The position numbers and the translations under genes were made by a program. Below are positions 22,472-34,865 of a stretch of 64,000 nt of DNA, one piece after another (positions within the stretch are counted from its first letter, which is position 1; each line of letters opens with the position of its first letter). Below the pieces are notes generated by a model that saw only the letters and a list, made by a program, of their open reading frames with translations, was not told where the DNA came from and did no database searches. This stretch comes from Muricea muricata (Eukaryota > Cnidaria > Anthozoa > Malacalcyonacea > Plexauridae): assembly GCA_963855995.1 (NCBI GenBank), contig OY979719.1:6262001-6326000 (forward strand). Reading direction: 5' to 3'.

Positions 22472-22878
22472 TGTCGACAATTGGCAATAAATTATCGAAA
22501 TAGTCATAAAATTTATTAATAATGTCAATAATAATGATGAATTGTGACGATTTGAAATATTATTATTTTAGGATAATTAAATTGATCTACGAATTGAGTG
22601 TATTATTTTGAATATGATTACCTATTTTTTCTCTCTGTCAGTTCTTCTTGTTTGATATCGTTTTCTGATCTGAAGGATCATTGCAATGATCTTTGCTCGA
22701 TATCTGTGAACGCGCAATGAGCGCATGCAACGCGTCATTTCGAATCTAACGGTTGCTTTATTGCGACGTTTTCGCGTGCGCGTGTTTGCTGATGTGATTA
22801 ATTAGTTGCGAAGACGCATTTGTCTGCTCGATTGTAAGCCTTTTGCAAACGTTGTGAAGAGAAAAAAAACAACTAGTC

Positions 22879-23727
22879 ATGGAAATGTGTGAATTCGCGA
22901 GACCTTGGTACCGCAGTGATGTTATACTGCAGGCTGAAGATCGACAATTTCACGTCCATAGGAACACTCTTGGTTTGTGGTCGTCGGTTTTTGAGGGTTT
23001 GATTAAAGCTCGGAAAACGGCGAATGAAATCATCGATTTACCAAAGAAGAAAGCAAAAGAAATTTACGAACTATTGCTGGTTATCTATAACCTACAAACC
23101 GTCAATAGTCAGAATATTATATCTTTGTTGAAACTGGCGAAAGAATTTGAAATTGAAAAAGTGCTCTACTTGTGCAGTGCATTCTTGCTTGAAATTGAGA
23201 AACCCGACTTGAAGTGCATCAATTTCCTACTCTTGGCCGAGCGCTACGGCATGGAAGACGTGAAGCAGCAATGTTTTGAAATAGCTGCCTCGTTTTCTCT
23301 GAATCATCTCAGAACCTCGGAGAAATTTGCAGAGCTCAGCATGGAAAGTAAATTTCGTATTGCGGAGATTATGCTAATGAACGAGCATGCATTGGCAGAA
23401 GAACTGAAGGCAAAGTCATCCAGATTGTTACGGACTGTGTACTTGACCGGCCACGAAAAGTTTGTAGCAGATATGCAACCGAACGTTCGTCGCCCATTCG
23501 TGTATAGTTGTCGTAAGAGACCCGCACATTCTGTGCTGAAAGAAAATGGTCGTATTTTGCCGCGGGTCTATGACCTAGAATGTTCTGTATGCCGCTCGAC
23601 CACGGAGAACTGGGCACGGAGAAAAGAACAACATTATCCGATGAATAAAGAACTGTACGATGCGACGCTTATGAAGGAAATGTTCAATTTATGTCATGGG
23701 CAAAAAGATAAAAAAATCACTTTATAG
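22879..23727 (+). CDS. BTB/POZ domain protein, single exon
   Basis: The 282-residue ORF begins MEMCEFARPW. A BTB domain covers about residues 10-105: SDVILQAEDRQFHVHRNTL, then SVFEGL, and a DLPKKK...IYELLLVIYN segment in the usual place. The next 95 residues (LLLAERYGMEDVKQQCFE and following helices) look like a BTB-associated BACK-type helical region. The C-terminal 70 residues contain CxxC (LECSVCRS) and no Kelch, MATH or zinc-finger repeat. Such proteins often bridge substrates to Cullin-3, but no direct evidence is visible here. A polyadenylation signal AATAAA follows at about 23830. The gene is intronless and downstream of the synaptotagmin-like gene on the same strand. Confidence 0.85.
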   Translation: MEMCEFARPWYRSDVILQAEDRQFHVHRNTLGLWSSVFEGLIKARKTANEIIDLPKKKAKEIYELLLVIYNLQTVNSQNIISLLKLAKEFEIEKVLYLCSAFLLEIEKPDLKCINFLLLAERYGMEDVKQQCFEIAASFSLNHLRTSEKFAELSMESKFRIAEIMLMNEHALAEELKAKSSRLLRTVYLTGHEKFVADMQPNVRRPFVYSCRKRPAHSVLKENGRILPRVYDLECSVCRSTTENWARRKEQHYPMNKELYDATLMKEMFNLCHGQKDKKITL

Positions 23728-24118
23728 GACCTATATATATTGTATGTTTATGTAATAACTAATGATTGTAGAAAATTTTTGTATTATTGAATTTAATAAT
23801 AATTGCTAGATGGACTGTATGAAATACTCAATAAATTTTCAACTTAAAGATTCGTTTTAATCGAGCAGAAGAGTATGGTTAAGTTTGCTCGGGTTTTTAC
23901 TTTTTAGTAGCATGGAGACTTGAGCGTTGTGCTTCAATGTTAGTCCAGCGTTATATAGCGTTCCTCAACTCAGGCCGCGAGCAAGGAGGGAATTGGGGCG
24001 ACAAAGAAAATGGCGAGCTAAATTTTGCGCATTTTCGAATAACAATTCGTTTTTAACTATAAACAGAAGTATTTTTTATATTTTGAAATTTCAGAAGAGG
24101 TGGAACGAATGAAAAAGT

Positions 24119-27100
24119 ATGGATGAAGACATTTTTGATGAATCTATGTTATTCTTTGCGTTTGATTCAGTAGAAAGCAGCGATGAAAATGCGGCAGTGC
24201 ACAGTGGAACGAGAAGTGAAAGTGCCAGTCGCAGCGAGCTAAATGCATTAAAGCAAGAAAATGACTTGTTGAAGAAGTTACTATGTAAAATTGGCGTCAA
24301 TCCAAGCGAAGATAAACTTTTAGCGAACGTTCTGTTTTATAAAAGCTCTTACTTGAAACAAGGTGAACTCGAAGACTTTGTTTGCTATCTGGCCAGAAAT
24401 TCAGCTCAGAATAATGTTCCTAATGAATCAAGCATGCCATCTTCAGGCAAGAGCAATATTCTAAACGATGGATTTGCTGCAGCTGTTGGAAAAATCTCAA
24501 ATGGTACAAAAAAAAGTGAAGAATTGTCAGATCTCCCCATTTCTTGTGTGCAATATTTTGCTTCGTTCTGTGTCGATAGGTTTGGCTCAAATGCAGAGAA
24601 AATATTTCCAACACCACCAAATTATGATCGAGTTTATTTTAAAACATTGCCGGAGGAGACTGGCAGTAAGGTGTCCCAAAGACGTAAAAAAGTTTGTTTC
24701 AACTGTGATGGGGATCATAGGCTCAACGAGTGCCCTAGAAGGAGGGACTTAGCAAGGATTAGTATGAAACGAAAAGAGTTTATGGAAAGCAGACCTTTTA
24801 CTAATGAATCACGTTATCATGAGGATAAAACAAAGCTGGAACAGTATCAACATTTTAGACCTGGAGTTATTAGCAGCAAGTTACGAGAAGCTTTGAGTTT
24901 GTCCGAGCACGATTTACCACCATTTATATACCGCATGAGAATGCTTGGTTATCCACCTGGCTGGTTGCCTAGCAACCATGATTCTGGCATTGTGCTGTAT
25001 GGAGCAGAGGGGAAAGAAGAGAGTAAGGAGAGTAGGCATGGTCATGAAAAGTATGTTCGTTATCCTGGCTTTAATGTTCCATTGCCACGAGGTAAGACTT
25101 CTTTATAGAACATTGTAATGAAAATAAGTTTGATTCGTTCAAAAGATCTTCAAAATTATCAGTAAAGATCTTTACTGCTTTTCTATATAATGCTTGATTC
25201 TTGAGATATTTGGACTCAAACATTTGAGCTGCCTGCCATCTTAGATAAACGTTTGAGCTCATTTCATGGCATCACGAGTGTGATAAGCTGTAAAAAATAC
25301 TCTTAACTTAAAGAAGTGAAAAGCATTATTGGCCGAAATGCTTTTACCCACTGTGTGATACCAAATAGCAAGTAGAAATGAGTTTCTGGTTACTTCTGAT
25401 CACTGCTTATCAATAATTAAATATGTGGAGAGTTCTTATGTTTTAGCCAAGAATTATGCAACATATGAAAAAGCTGTGACAGGCTTTGGTATGTCAAAAT
25501 CTTGTTCAAGTGAGCGAAGAATCAACAGGAAAATACTGTAGTCTACTGGCCTGTATTAACTTTAAATTGAATGAGCTCAAATAACCCTAAGATTTTGAGC
25601 TGGACTTGTCAAGTTAACATTGTGGGACTAACAGATTATATTTTAAGCTGTGCTCAACTCTATGGCAGAAATCTGATGCTCCAAAAACATTCAGCCGGTC
25701 AAAATGATCATTGAAATAACTAAGAGGCCATCATCAACCCTCGTAATTCAACTATTTTTGCCTCGGCAAATAATTGTCGAAGACTTTCGATAATTTTCAA
25801 TTTTGCCTCGGTAATTATGACGTAAACCGGCAACATACAGGGAGTGAATTCGCCGAAGTGAAAAATTTTACTTGTGTACAATTATTTTCTAATACTGCAT
25901 GGGCTATACGCCATGCTAATTTTAACCTACAGATGTGAAGTTCACGTTATTAAAGTGGTTTATATAAGGCAAAAAAAAAAGCGCAGCGCTGTAGTTTGTA
26001 AATTTAAGATATAACGGATAGAATTGCCTTGGCATTTTTTTGCCGAGGCAAAGTATGAAAATCGTAACTTGCCTCGGCATTTACCGCGGCAATTGACGAG
26101 TGCCGAGGCGAATTACGAGGGTTGATCATTAACCTAATATTATCATTGACCTGTGAGTGGCTGTTATTTGCAGCACACTGGTGTCATGAAGTGAATGCTA
26201 CAGGAGTACATTAATATACTGGGAATATTGGTATTGAATTTAATGACGGTGTTTTGTTATGAATTTAGTTACACCAATATGCTAAGATCTTCCAAAATTC
26301 ACCATAATATTTAGAAATACTGAATTGAAACTTATGATTTTCCATCATATTAATACAAAAAATAAGAGGTTTTTTTAATAAATTGGCTTAATGTGGCTGA
26401 AATTCCTCCCAAATAGCTTTGATAGATTATTTCCCGGTAACTTTTTGGCTGTATATTCACTTTTTAAAACAAAAATTGATGTATTCCTTAATATTCACAT
26501 TAAGGGGATCCACTACTAAATGATTTTCAAATTTATCAATTTTCAAAATTTGCAAAAGGTATTGTTCACAGCGTTCTCTAAATGCTTCCGGAATTTGAAA
26601 CCCAACAATATTGATTTACAAAGATATTGAGCAAAATGCATATCTTGTTAGGGTAAAACCATGATTTTACATTGAACAAAAGGGAGCCTTTCATTAGCTT
26701 CCTTGAGCATTTTATTGTTCTGTTGCATTGTTTTGTTTAAGTTATTAATATATGCAAAATAAACATTAAGCTATTTTCTCTGGCTGCTGAAAAGGTTAAT
26801 TTTCTACATTTCAAACACAATACTGTAACTTGACTGATATTCAATATTTAACTGTGGAACTTTTTGATCATGTAGTAACATCCCTTAAAATATAGTAAAA
26901 CCTAAACCTAAAATAAGTGATCTTTTCTATAATTTAACAATGGTATTGCAATATACTGAATGCGCAGTTTTAACATTCAGAAATATAATCGTCCATTTCA
27001 AAGGCGCTTTTTGCATTGTTATGAAATAATTTAGGTTCACTTCCAAGACATTGTCTTTAGTAATAAACAAAATATTGTTTCTAGTTTCTATCATCTATAT

Positions 27101-27971
27101 TTCTGTCAAAATCATGCACACAAAATTGCTTATATTCAAACCGGGAAGACACTCTATTTTGGTAACTATAATAACATTGATACTTAACAACATATTTTTC
27201 AACTCAGGGGAGCAGACGTAACAACATAGTTAAACTATAGTCTGATAGCATTAGAGACGAAAAAAACTTTTTGTAGAGGACCCCCTTGAGCAGTTTTCCA
27301 TTCTCATTATAAAGTCACAAATTGGTTTTTGGCCTGATATTTCTGGTGACACTCTTCTTTGTGTAACTTCTTTAGAATGCAAAGACCTTGCACGTATGGT
27401 GCATTTACCACCTATGCAGCATCAACACCAACTGAACATCGAACCAGAAGACGACTTATCATCAGAAACCGACAACAACAAACGAAAATTTTCCTCTGAG
27501 GAAGAAGAGTCTTACTACCAAAGCAAGAAAGCGAGGTCGTACACCGAGAGTGACATGGACGTAGATGATGAAGAACCCCCCGGTACAACAAGTGTCATTT
27601 ACACTATGAAACCTGATGGTGAACGCTGTACACAGTCCGTTTCTAAGCGGGGGGAACTTGAAGATGGAGAGATAGCTGATAGTCCTGAGGGGAGTGGCGT
27701 GATAAACGAACAATCTTGGTGGCTGAATGAACCGTTAGTCGCCCATTTCAAAGCAGGAGGACAAGAGTTCATGCCTCCGCCATTTCCTCTTACTCCTCTA
27801 CCTTTACATAAGATTTCCCAGATTCTTCCTGGAGAGTTGAATCATATCTCCTTCGAGGATCGAAGTCGTTGGTTGGATCCAATATTTGGCAATTTACAAG
27901 TACGGACAGGTCGTTTTGAGAAACTGAAGACAATTCTAGCCGCTCGCGAGAACAAGCGAAAATCATTGTGA
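24119..27971 (+). CDS. ZCCHC8: ZCCHC8, scaffold of the nuclear exosome targeting (NEXT) complex
   Basis: Two coding exons, 24119-25091 and 27376-27971, join in phase 1 (CGAG/GTAAGA ... CTTTAG/AATGC) to give 522 residues (human 707). A short coiled coil comes early (about residues 36-55). A CX2CX3HX4C zinc knuckle starts at residue 193 (CFNCDGDHRLNEC). The PSP domain follows (FRPGVISSKLREAL, LPPFIYRMRMLGYPPGWL), which is diagnostic. The C-terminal exon is acidic and ends in a short conserved-looking segment (HISFEDRSRWLDPIFGNL). With MTR4 and RBM7 the protein directs nuclear RNAs to the exosome. A five-codon upstream ORF (24109-24126) overlaps the start codon out of frame. The 2.3-kb intron contains a TIR element. 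Confidence 0.92.
25735..26124. mobile_element. TIR element, CAACCCTCG ends
   Basis: The ends CAACCCTCGTAATTC and GAATTACGAGGGTTG are exact inverted repeats, flanked by ATCAT on both sides (25730-25734, 26125-26129). Copies of TTGCCTCGGCA-like motifs recur inverted inside (TGCCTCGG / CCGAGGCA). There is no ORF. It lies in the ZCCHC8 intron. The CAACC-TCG start recalls the 16131 and 49494 elements, but the duplication is shorter. Confidence 0.8.
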
Positions 27972-28462
27972 GTAGTGTACATGATTACCTAGCTCGATGT
28001 AATCAATGTAAGATGACTACAAAAAACGAGAGATCTCTTTGTATAGTAGACTGTGTTCCCAATACTGTTGAGTTGACGATTTTACCTTCTAATAGAAATT
28101 TTACTTCATCTTAACCAGTTTTAATGTAAATATGATTGTAGCCTGTTTTTATCGCCGCTAATATTTTTGATTAAAACGATTTTAATCCTGGGGTATATCC
28201 GTTTTTTTAATACTGTCGCACCTGGCTGAATTAAGTGGATCAAGTTAGAAGGTACTGTTTATACAGAGTGTATAAAAAATGTAATTGAACTGTAGAGTGC
28301 TGTGTTAATTTCATAGAAATTATTCTTTGACGGTCGGAATGACAAGGCTTTTAGTTTTAGATTGTCACCGTTTTTGTTAAATTTGAAGAAAAATCAAGCA
28401 AATACGAATGAAATAAAAGTAGCCGGTCGACTTTGCATATTTTTACCCCTGAGCATTGTTAA

Positions 28463-28827
28463 AGCCCAGTACAGACGAGCAAGTTTTCCTTGACAAGTTT
28501 TATTTGCTCGTGTGTACGCGAAAAAATTGGCCATTTTTCCTTGACAAGGAGCTGGTTTAACAGCTAGTCGTACCAGCTTTTCGACAAGGAAACTTGCTCG
28601 TGTGTACGTGCAACAAGGAACACTTGACAAGGAAATTGTTTGTTGACGTAGTTAATTCATGGGGCCTCCTAAAAGTTGTCAAGAAAATATTGTCAAATCT
28701 CGCGTACACATGAACAAACGAAGCCCGTCGAGGAAAACTTATCAAGGAAAAATTGTTCGTCGTACAGACGCGTAAATGAACTTCATCAAGAAACTTGTTA
28801 AGGAAAACTTGCTCCTCTGTACGGGGC
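28463..28827. mobile_element. TTAA-flanked TIR element (piggyBac-like MITE)
   Basis: Ends near AGCCCAGTACAGACGAGCAA (left) and its near reverse complement (right) sit between TTAA tetranucleotides (28459-28462, 28828-28831). Motifs GACAAGGA and GCTCGTGTGTACG recur in both orientations within. No ORF is present. TTAA flanks suggest mobilisation by a piggyBac-type enzyme. Confidence 0.75.
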
Positions 28828-28941
28828 TTAAGACAGCAAATTGGAAAAGAAAATTGCCTGAAGAGGAAGTGATAAAAACGTCGCTAATAATGCGTGCATT
28901 GATTTTACTAGTAGTAGTTCAATTGGGAAAAGTGCAATGTC

Positions 28942-29024
28942 GACTGGCAATTTTTATCTGATTCCTATTTGCTAAATTTTTGCCGACTGGCAATTTTTAT
29001 CTGATTCCTATTTGCTAAATTTTT
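28942..29024. repeat. Direct tandem duplication of ~41 bp
   Basis: CGACTGGCAATTTTTATCTG and the following 21 bases (ending GCTAAATTTT) occur twice in a row, the copies separated by TGC. Confidence 0.85.
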
Positions 29025-29460
29025 CTTTGAATTTTGAAAAATCGGTGACATTCAAAAGCTAAAAAGCCCTGGTCTTTCCAACTGCGACAGAATAGTTTTG
29101 TATGTGAAATGTTGAGCGCCTCAGAGCGCTCCAAAGTTCAATTACCTTTCTTATACACCTTGTACATTGAAGGTTGGACGCGCCAAGTGCAATTCATGTT
29201 ATAAATACGTTTGAATTGAATTTGACCTGACTAAAATTTAGCTTATGAACTGGGCCTTATAGATCAAATCATAGTTAATAGAGTAGATGGTTTGGAAACT
29301 CGTTAAAATAACAATATAACTCATCATTTATGTTGGTCAACGTTTATTCAAAAATATGGTTCTTCATCATCGTCACGTGTGTATTGTGTTTTTACCAAAT
29401 CCACCAATAGAAGTTCTTGAATTGCCCCATTGTTCAAGTCGCGGATAGCTAACTTCCCTA

Positions 29461-30397
29461 AGGGACGGACCATTAAATTTTTGAGGGGAGGGTTGGGCAA
29501 ATACCAAAAAAAAATTCCGCACTAAAAAAATACGGAGAAAAATATCGTGCACAAGTAAACAAATTTAAAAAAAAATCGAGCAAGTTGGTTAAGGTCGCTG
29601 TTGTTAAATCTCAGATGATATTTTGGCCAAAATATCTTTAATGGAAAGATACAAAAGTCATTGTAATAATAAGTAATTTTAGCTTATTAAGTCAAGCTCA
29701 GTACATTCCACAACTTCTACGCCTTCTTCCGCACCAGTGTATATCAACTTATTAAAGTGCATATGACACGAAGTTTTATGTTTTAGAATTACAGACTTCC
29801 TTCTGCGGTGATTATCCTAGAGTAATTATTTGAATGTTTTAATACGTGGCCGTGAGGAAAAAACTGTCATATGACTGGGAACGAAATTGTACAAAAATGA
29901 CGTCACTGATGAGATGTATTTTATATTCATTGGCTCAATTTAACTCAGGGTGAAACCAATAACGTTATTATGACGTCATTTTGGTGCAAACTCGTTCCCA
30001 TGCATGGGACAGTTTTGGCCTCACGGTCATGTATTAAAACGTTTAAATAGTCTCCTTAGCATCATCTTTTTGAAAAATAAATTACACCACGATAATCACC
30101 GCACAATGTATTGTATGTTTCTAAAATATAAAATTTCGTGTCATATGCACTTTAATATAAATGTTCATTACTGAACTGGTATATAATTTAATAGTGCGAC
30201 ATGAATGGCATAAATAAATGGAAACATATATGTGGCATAATAGAATTGAAAGGACATATGTGTGTGAGTGAAAAAAAATCTTGCAATGGAATGTGATAGG
30301 AAAAAAAATCCAACGTGTTTAACTGGCACGAAAGAAAACAAACATGTACAAAAAAAATTGCCCAACCCTCCCCTCAAAAATTTAATGGTCCGTCCCT
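29461..30397. mobile_element. Middle TIR element of the nested stack
   Basis: AGGGACGGACCATTAAATTT on the left is matched by the exact reverse complement ending CGTCCCT at 30397. The terminal inverted repeat is about 40 bases and near-perfect. No clear duplication or ORF was found. It contains the TTAA element at 29756-30151. Confidence 0.85.
29756..30151. mobile_element. Inner TTAA element of the nested stack, AGTG ends
   Basis: AGTGCATATGACACGAA and its reverse complement form the ends; TTAA flanks both (29752-29755, 30152-30155). The element is palindromic well inward (GTGATTATC / GATAATCAC, TGGGAACGA / TCGTTCCCA, TGACGTCA). It resembles the element at 62139-62639, which also starts AGTG after TTAA and ends CACT before TTAA. 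Confidence 0.85.
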
Positions 30398-30642
30398 AAA
30401 ATGTTGTTGTTGGTTAGTTCGGCAAGAATACAGTACGCACGTGACGAAAAACAACATTGTTCTGCATAAACCAGAGCAAAATCATAGGTAATGACTTATT
30501 TTGTAGTTCTAATGAGTTTCCAAACCATCTAGCTCTATTAACTATGATCAAATATATGCCTTTTCACTTGTGTGCGTCAACTAAGTGGAAACGACTGAGG
30601 CTAAGAGATTCGGCAAAAAGTCGCGTACCAAAGACAGAACCC

Positions 30643-30985
30643 ATAGATATCTCATATACACTAGATAGCGCACCTCTATATGAAAAGTGAAGGCAAAATC
30701 TCAGCAGTATTCCATCTTAACAATAAACGGCGGCCGTATTGGTCGTTCCCACTCATCAAAAAATGCTACAGAAAACACTATACTTTTCTGCATTTGTGTA
30801 TTAAATACTTTTTAGCTGCATAAAAGAGGATTTATTGTCAACTTTGTCCATTTCCGCAATAAAAAAAACACAAATTACCATGCTCCGTGTCAACTCTGTG
30901 GGAACGACCAGCGCCTGCGATCCGGCTTCAATTTTCGCCTGTCCACAGTGTGGGATACGCCATCTAGTGTATATGAGATATCTGT
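30643..30985. mobile_element. TIR element with 10-bp duplication (Mutator-like MITE)
   Basis: The ends AGATATCTCATATACACTAG (left) and the reverse complement (right) are perfect over about 22 bases. GACAGAACCC flanks exactly on both sides (30633-30642, 30986-30995). An inner inverted pair (TGGTCGTTCCCAC / GTGGGAACGACCA) is present. No ORF. Confidence 0.87.
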
Positions 30986-31344
30986 GACAGAACCCCTCGC
31001 GTTTATGTCGCTATGACATAATTTACAGTAACGGTCTATTTTAATTGCTCTAATTTAAAAACACAACAAGCTTCATTAAGAAACACTTATTGAATAAATA
31101 AAACTAATTACTATAATTATTTACGCGCATTAAATACTAATAATTATAATTAGTGACCGCGCCCGCGCGGTGTATCACAATTTTACTGTTTTATCATATT
31201 TTTCGTCTTGAAGACTTTACTTTGACAACATAGCTTTTAGTCAAATACAACAGTTAACGTTTTAAACATCAGAAGTAAGAACTAGGAACCATCACCCCTC
31301 CCCTGTACAGCTGTCAATTAATGTATATGTTCCATGTCCGTCTC

Positions 31345-34300
31345 TTATGGGATAGCCTCTTCGAGACGTTCACGCGTGTTATCCTGCGTGAAAGCCCTCG
31401 CGTGACCATTTTCGTGTTTTTCCGACAGCGCTAGGAATGCTGGATGTGGATAACGCAAGTAAGGCCTGGTATTCCTCGCGTCGAAATTTAGCGATGGAAA
31501 AGTTGATTTGACGTCTTTGAACATCCGCGGTACAGTGGTTATCGTCTCGTAATTGTAGCAATTACAGTTTGGTTTGGTACATACGGGACGCACAGGGATT
31601 GTTGGGAATGGTGGGAAGGGGGGTATACCGCTACTGAAGAAGGATAACGGGGATGGTAAGGAGTGAAATGTTGGTGCGCGATAAATTGTTTGACCTTTCG
31701 TTAAAGTTTCATCGTTGGCAAGAACGCACTCTATTGCCTGGGCGAAGTCCCCTCCGCAACCACGGAGCACGACTTCAAGAATGTCACGCTTTTGTCCAGG
31801 AAACAGTCTCGTCAAGATATCCAGATATCTTGCGTAGTTCTCCATGAAGATATCTTCGGATTTCAGTTTCTTCTGTTTTGTAAATTCTTTGTTATTTGAA
31901 GTTTCCTCGGATCTTTCTCTCTTTATTCGCGGCGAATGTTGTATTCTAGGACTGCCTTCGGGGCTGCGATCTAAACAAATGGAGAAGTTCAGGTGATCTT
32001 TGGCTTTCAAAGGTTAGAACGTTAATTGGAGGGAGGGGGAGTGCATATACCCCCCCCCCTAGTTAACGTTCTAGCCACTGCCCTGTTGATAGCCTGACAA
32101 CAAAAAACGATTTAGAAAAATGCTTACGACCCCGCTTTTTGGTAAGTGAAAAAAATTTTAGCAATGGCATAATATATGTACTAATAATCACAGGTTAGCT
32201 GGGTAACACTTGGAGATAATCTTGTGTCCGTTTCTTGCATCGGTTCTGCTCATAACTAAGGGAGACTCTCAGATGTGAGGGATGCCCAAAATTTGCATCT
32301 TTCTGAAAAACTCTTGAAAAACAACTCTTCTGAATTTAAACTCTGATTATATCAACTTGTAAGCAAAGAAAACCAAAACAGTGTCAGATATTCAGTTACT
32401 ATATCCTATTTTACAAATCTTGAAGTTTACATAACGGACCTGTACAGTATCTTTAAATTCAGGCCAGCACTTAACTTAAGAAAGCGACAATATCCTGAGC
32501 AGGTACTTGAAACTCGATAACCAGTTGTCGTAATTGATTCAATACAGTATATTGTTTACTCTTGCACTAATTAGTCCTTTAACCACGACGTAATGCCAAG
32601 GGCATGAATACGGTTCAATGAAAATATTGTGGTTTTCTAAAGTTTCTGTAGCGGTTAAATGTCATGGCTATTTGGAATTTGGATCTTTGCAAACATTCTA
32701 GTGTCTTCTATCCATAGCAACGTTTGCAACTCCGTCAGAACTGGTTGAGGCGATGGAGTGTTGTTCACTGTTTAGTTGGCAACAACAAATTACCAAATGT
32801 TGACATATAAAGTGTGTCTCAGAAAAGATGTCACTCAAGCGAAAATTCAAATAGAATCATTCTTCATAAAGATTTTTTCAAAATCGAATATAATTATGGT
32901 ATTTTGTCATCTTGACTACCATTGCTGTTAATTTGAAGAACATTCATTAACTCATCACAGAAATATTTCCTTTTGATTTAAACCATGATCTTTCTCAATT
33001 TTCCAATTAACTTTATTAAAAATTCAATCGGTAATGCAACTAATATGTATAAATTATTTTTGTTATATTTTTTCCTGTTGACATTAAATTCTAATTGCCA
33101 GACATCACATCTTCAGTATAAGTAAACACTCCAATTTCGTATACTTGATGCGACTGATGGAAAATGTTGAGATGCCGCTTCCGAGCTCATGCAAAGTTGC
33201 CCAGTTTTCCGCAGTGTGATCAGACCATATAGATATCTATAAGTCTTGCCCACGCATGTGGCTCTCTAAACCCATGCATGAATGGCAGCGAAACGCTAAT
33301 GTAAAGAAACTATAGCACCTGTAGATTCATTAATAACATCAAAATCAAAGCTGTTTCCATTCATGCAGTTCTGATTATGAGCGAGATTGCGACATTTTGC
33401 GACATTTCTATGCTAATTTCCTATGCATTGTACTGGTGATATTAGTGCCTTTATCAATACTATTGCATGCCACAATAGAGGCATTGAAATGGATGTATAT
33501 AACATTGAGTTTATATTGAAACATTGTTATAATTCATGTATACCGCCTTATACCACCTGTCCTCTTGTGCATGTACGCTGGTTTAAATATAGATCTTAGC
33601 TACATTTAGACCGCAGTATGAATGCGTGGTCTCCAGTAGCCAGTAGCGTCGAACGTTCGAGACGCTTTATTTATAAACGTTCTCTGCAGCACTTAACTTA
33701 AAGTTAGAGCTGAGTCGCGCACAATGTATACTGTAGAATTCCTATCAATAAGATCTTAAGATTCTTTATTTAGGAGAAAGACAAAGATACAAAATTAGAA
33801 ACAACTTAATGTCTAATGAGAAACTTTTTTGCTTTTTAATTAAATGTGTTACACGTTTTAACTACTTTGATGCCGGCACAAGTTTTCACCCCCAAATTGA
33901 GCAGAAGCTTCAGTGCTATTTATCGGACAGATCAGCCATTATTACAATGTTATCTATAACCATACAGGATGATGTTAATAATAGGTCTATAAGAAACAAA
34001 CTAAAACTAAGCTGCTTATAAAAATAATTTCTTTCGGAGCAGTGTGTATACTGTATGTTCAAAACTGATTCATATTTTCAATTTTTTGGTGTATATCAAT
34101 GCTTTTATGTAGTATGTTAGCTTAGCTTCGGCCTATCCTTGGAATAGCCTGCTATAAATCGGGATCGTGCGCGCTATAATTACGCACTTAATGCGAGAAA
34201 AGCAAACGCGACAAAGAACTCTGGGTGAAAATGGTATTAGCTCTGTTACAGTGTGCACAAAGAACCTCCAGAGTTCAAGATTGAGGAGATAGTGTTCCGT

Positions 34301-34739
34301 TTGTTACTGAATTCTTGCACTACCTGAATACTTGCATTACAAAAACTGGCTCGCTTTGAAATAATCAAAGTGAGATGTCTCGCCTGAACCTACCTTCGTT
34401 GCTCTCGGACGAACTCTCTCCCCCTTCTCTGCCATTTTTCTCACGACTCTCGTCCTTGTTGTTTAAGAACGACAAATCAAAGCTCCTCTTCAGGTCGGTT
34501 TCTTGCTGCTGCTGTCGCCGCAAAGCGACTTGTGCGGCCATCACTCTCTGCCTCTCTGCGATAAGGCTACAGTCGGGGCAAGCACAGTCTTTCCACTTAC
34601 AAAATCTCTTATGGCCTTTGAGGATGGATATGACTCCGTGGTTTCTACACCTTGCACACTTCGGCGAGCGAGTCTGGTTCGACAGCAAACTTTCCGTTGG
34701 CAGTGCAGGATTCGTGGCAGAGTTCTCCTCCATTATCAT
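31345..34739 (-). CDS. DMRT transcription factor with DM and DMA domains (DMRTA group)
   Basis: Exon 1 is 34739-34394 and exon 2 is 31970-31345, joined in phase 1 (GAAG/GTAGG ... TTTAG/ATCGC), giving 323 residues. The DM domain (about residues 26-80) keeps all eight zinc ligands: C28, C31, H34, H43, C47, C52, C54 and C57. The recognition helix [17 protein letters not shown] is intact. A DMA box at about 161-201 ([20 protein letters not shown]...) places it with DMRT3/4/5 (DMRTA). The remainder is low-complexity, with a proline-phenylalanine-rich stretch. These proteins bind DNA as dimers and act in sexual or neural development; the role here is unknown. Two start codons compete (residues 1 and 3). 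The intron is 2.4 kb without evident exons. Confidence 0.93.
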
Positions 34740-34865
34740 AATGAAGTCTGGAAGTTGTTAAGAAAATATCAAAATATTATTCGCCACCCACACAGAGCAC
34801 TAAGGTAGATGGCGTGGATAGATAGATTTCGTCGCCCGTGCAATACTGCAGCTGTCCCTTCCTTC

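Larger units (their letters stand above)
29262..30552. repeat. Outer inverted repeat of a nested stack
   Basis: The left arm (about 29262-29330: GATCAAATCATAGTTAATAG, then AGATGGTTTGGAAACTC) is inverted on the right (GAGTTTCCAAACCATCT, CTATTAACTATGATCAAA, ending near 30552). Weaker matches (CGTCACGTG / CACGTGACG) continue inward to the 29461-30397 element, which therefore seems to have inserted into this one. Confidence 0.7.

Noticed and set aside
34375..34808. Plus-strand ORFs over the DMRT exon
   Set aside because: They are antisense shadows of the DM-domain exon.
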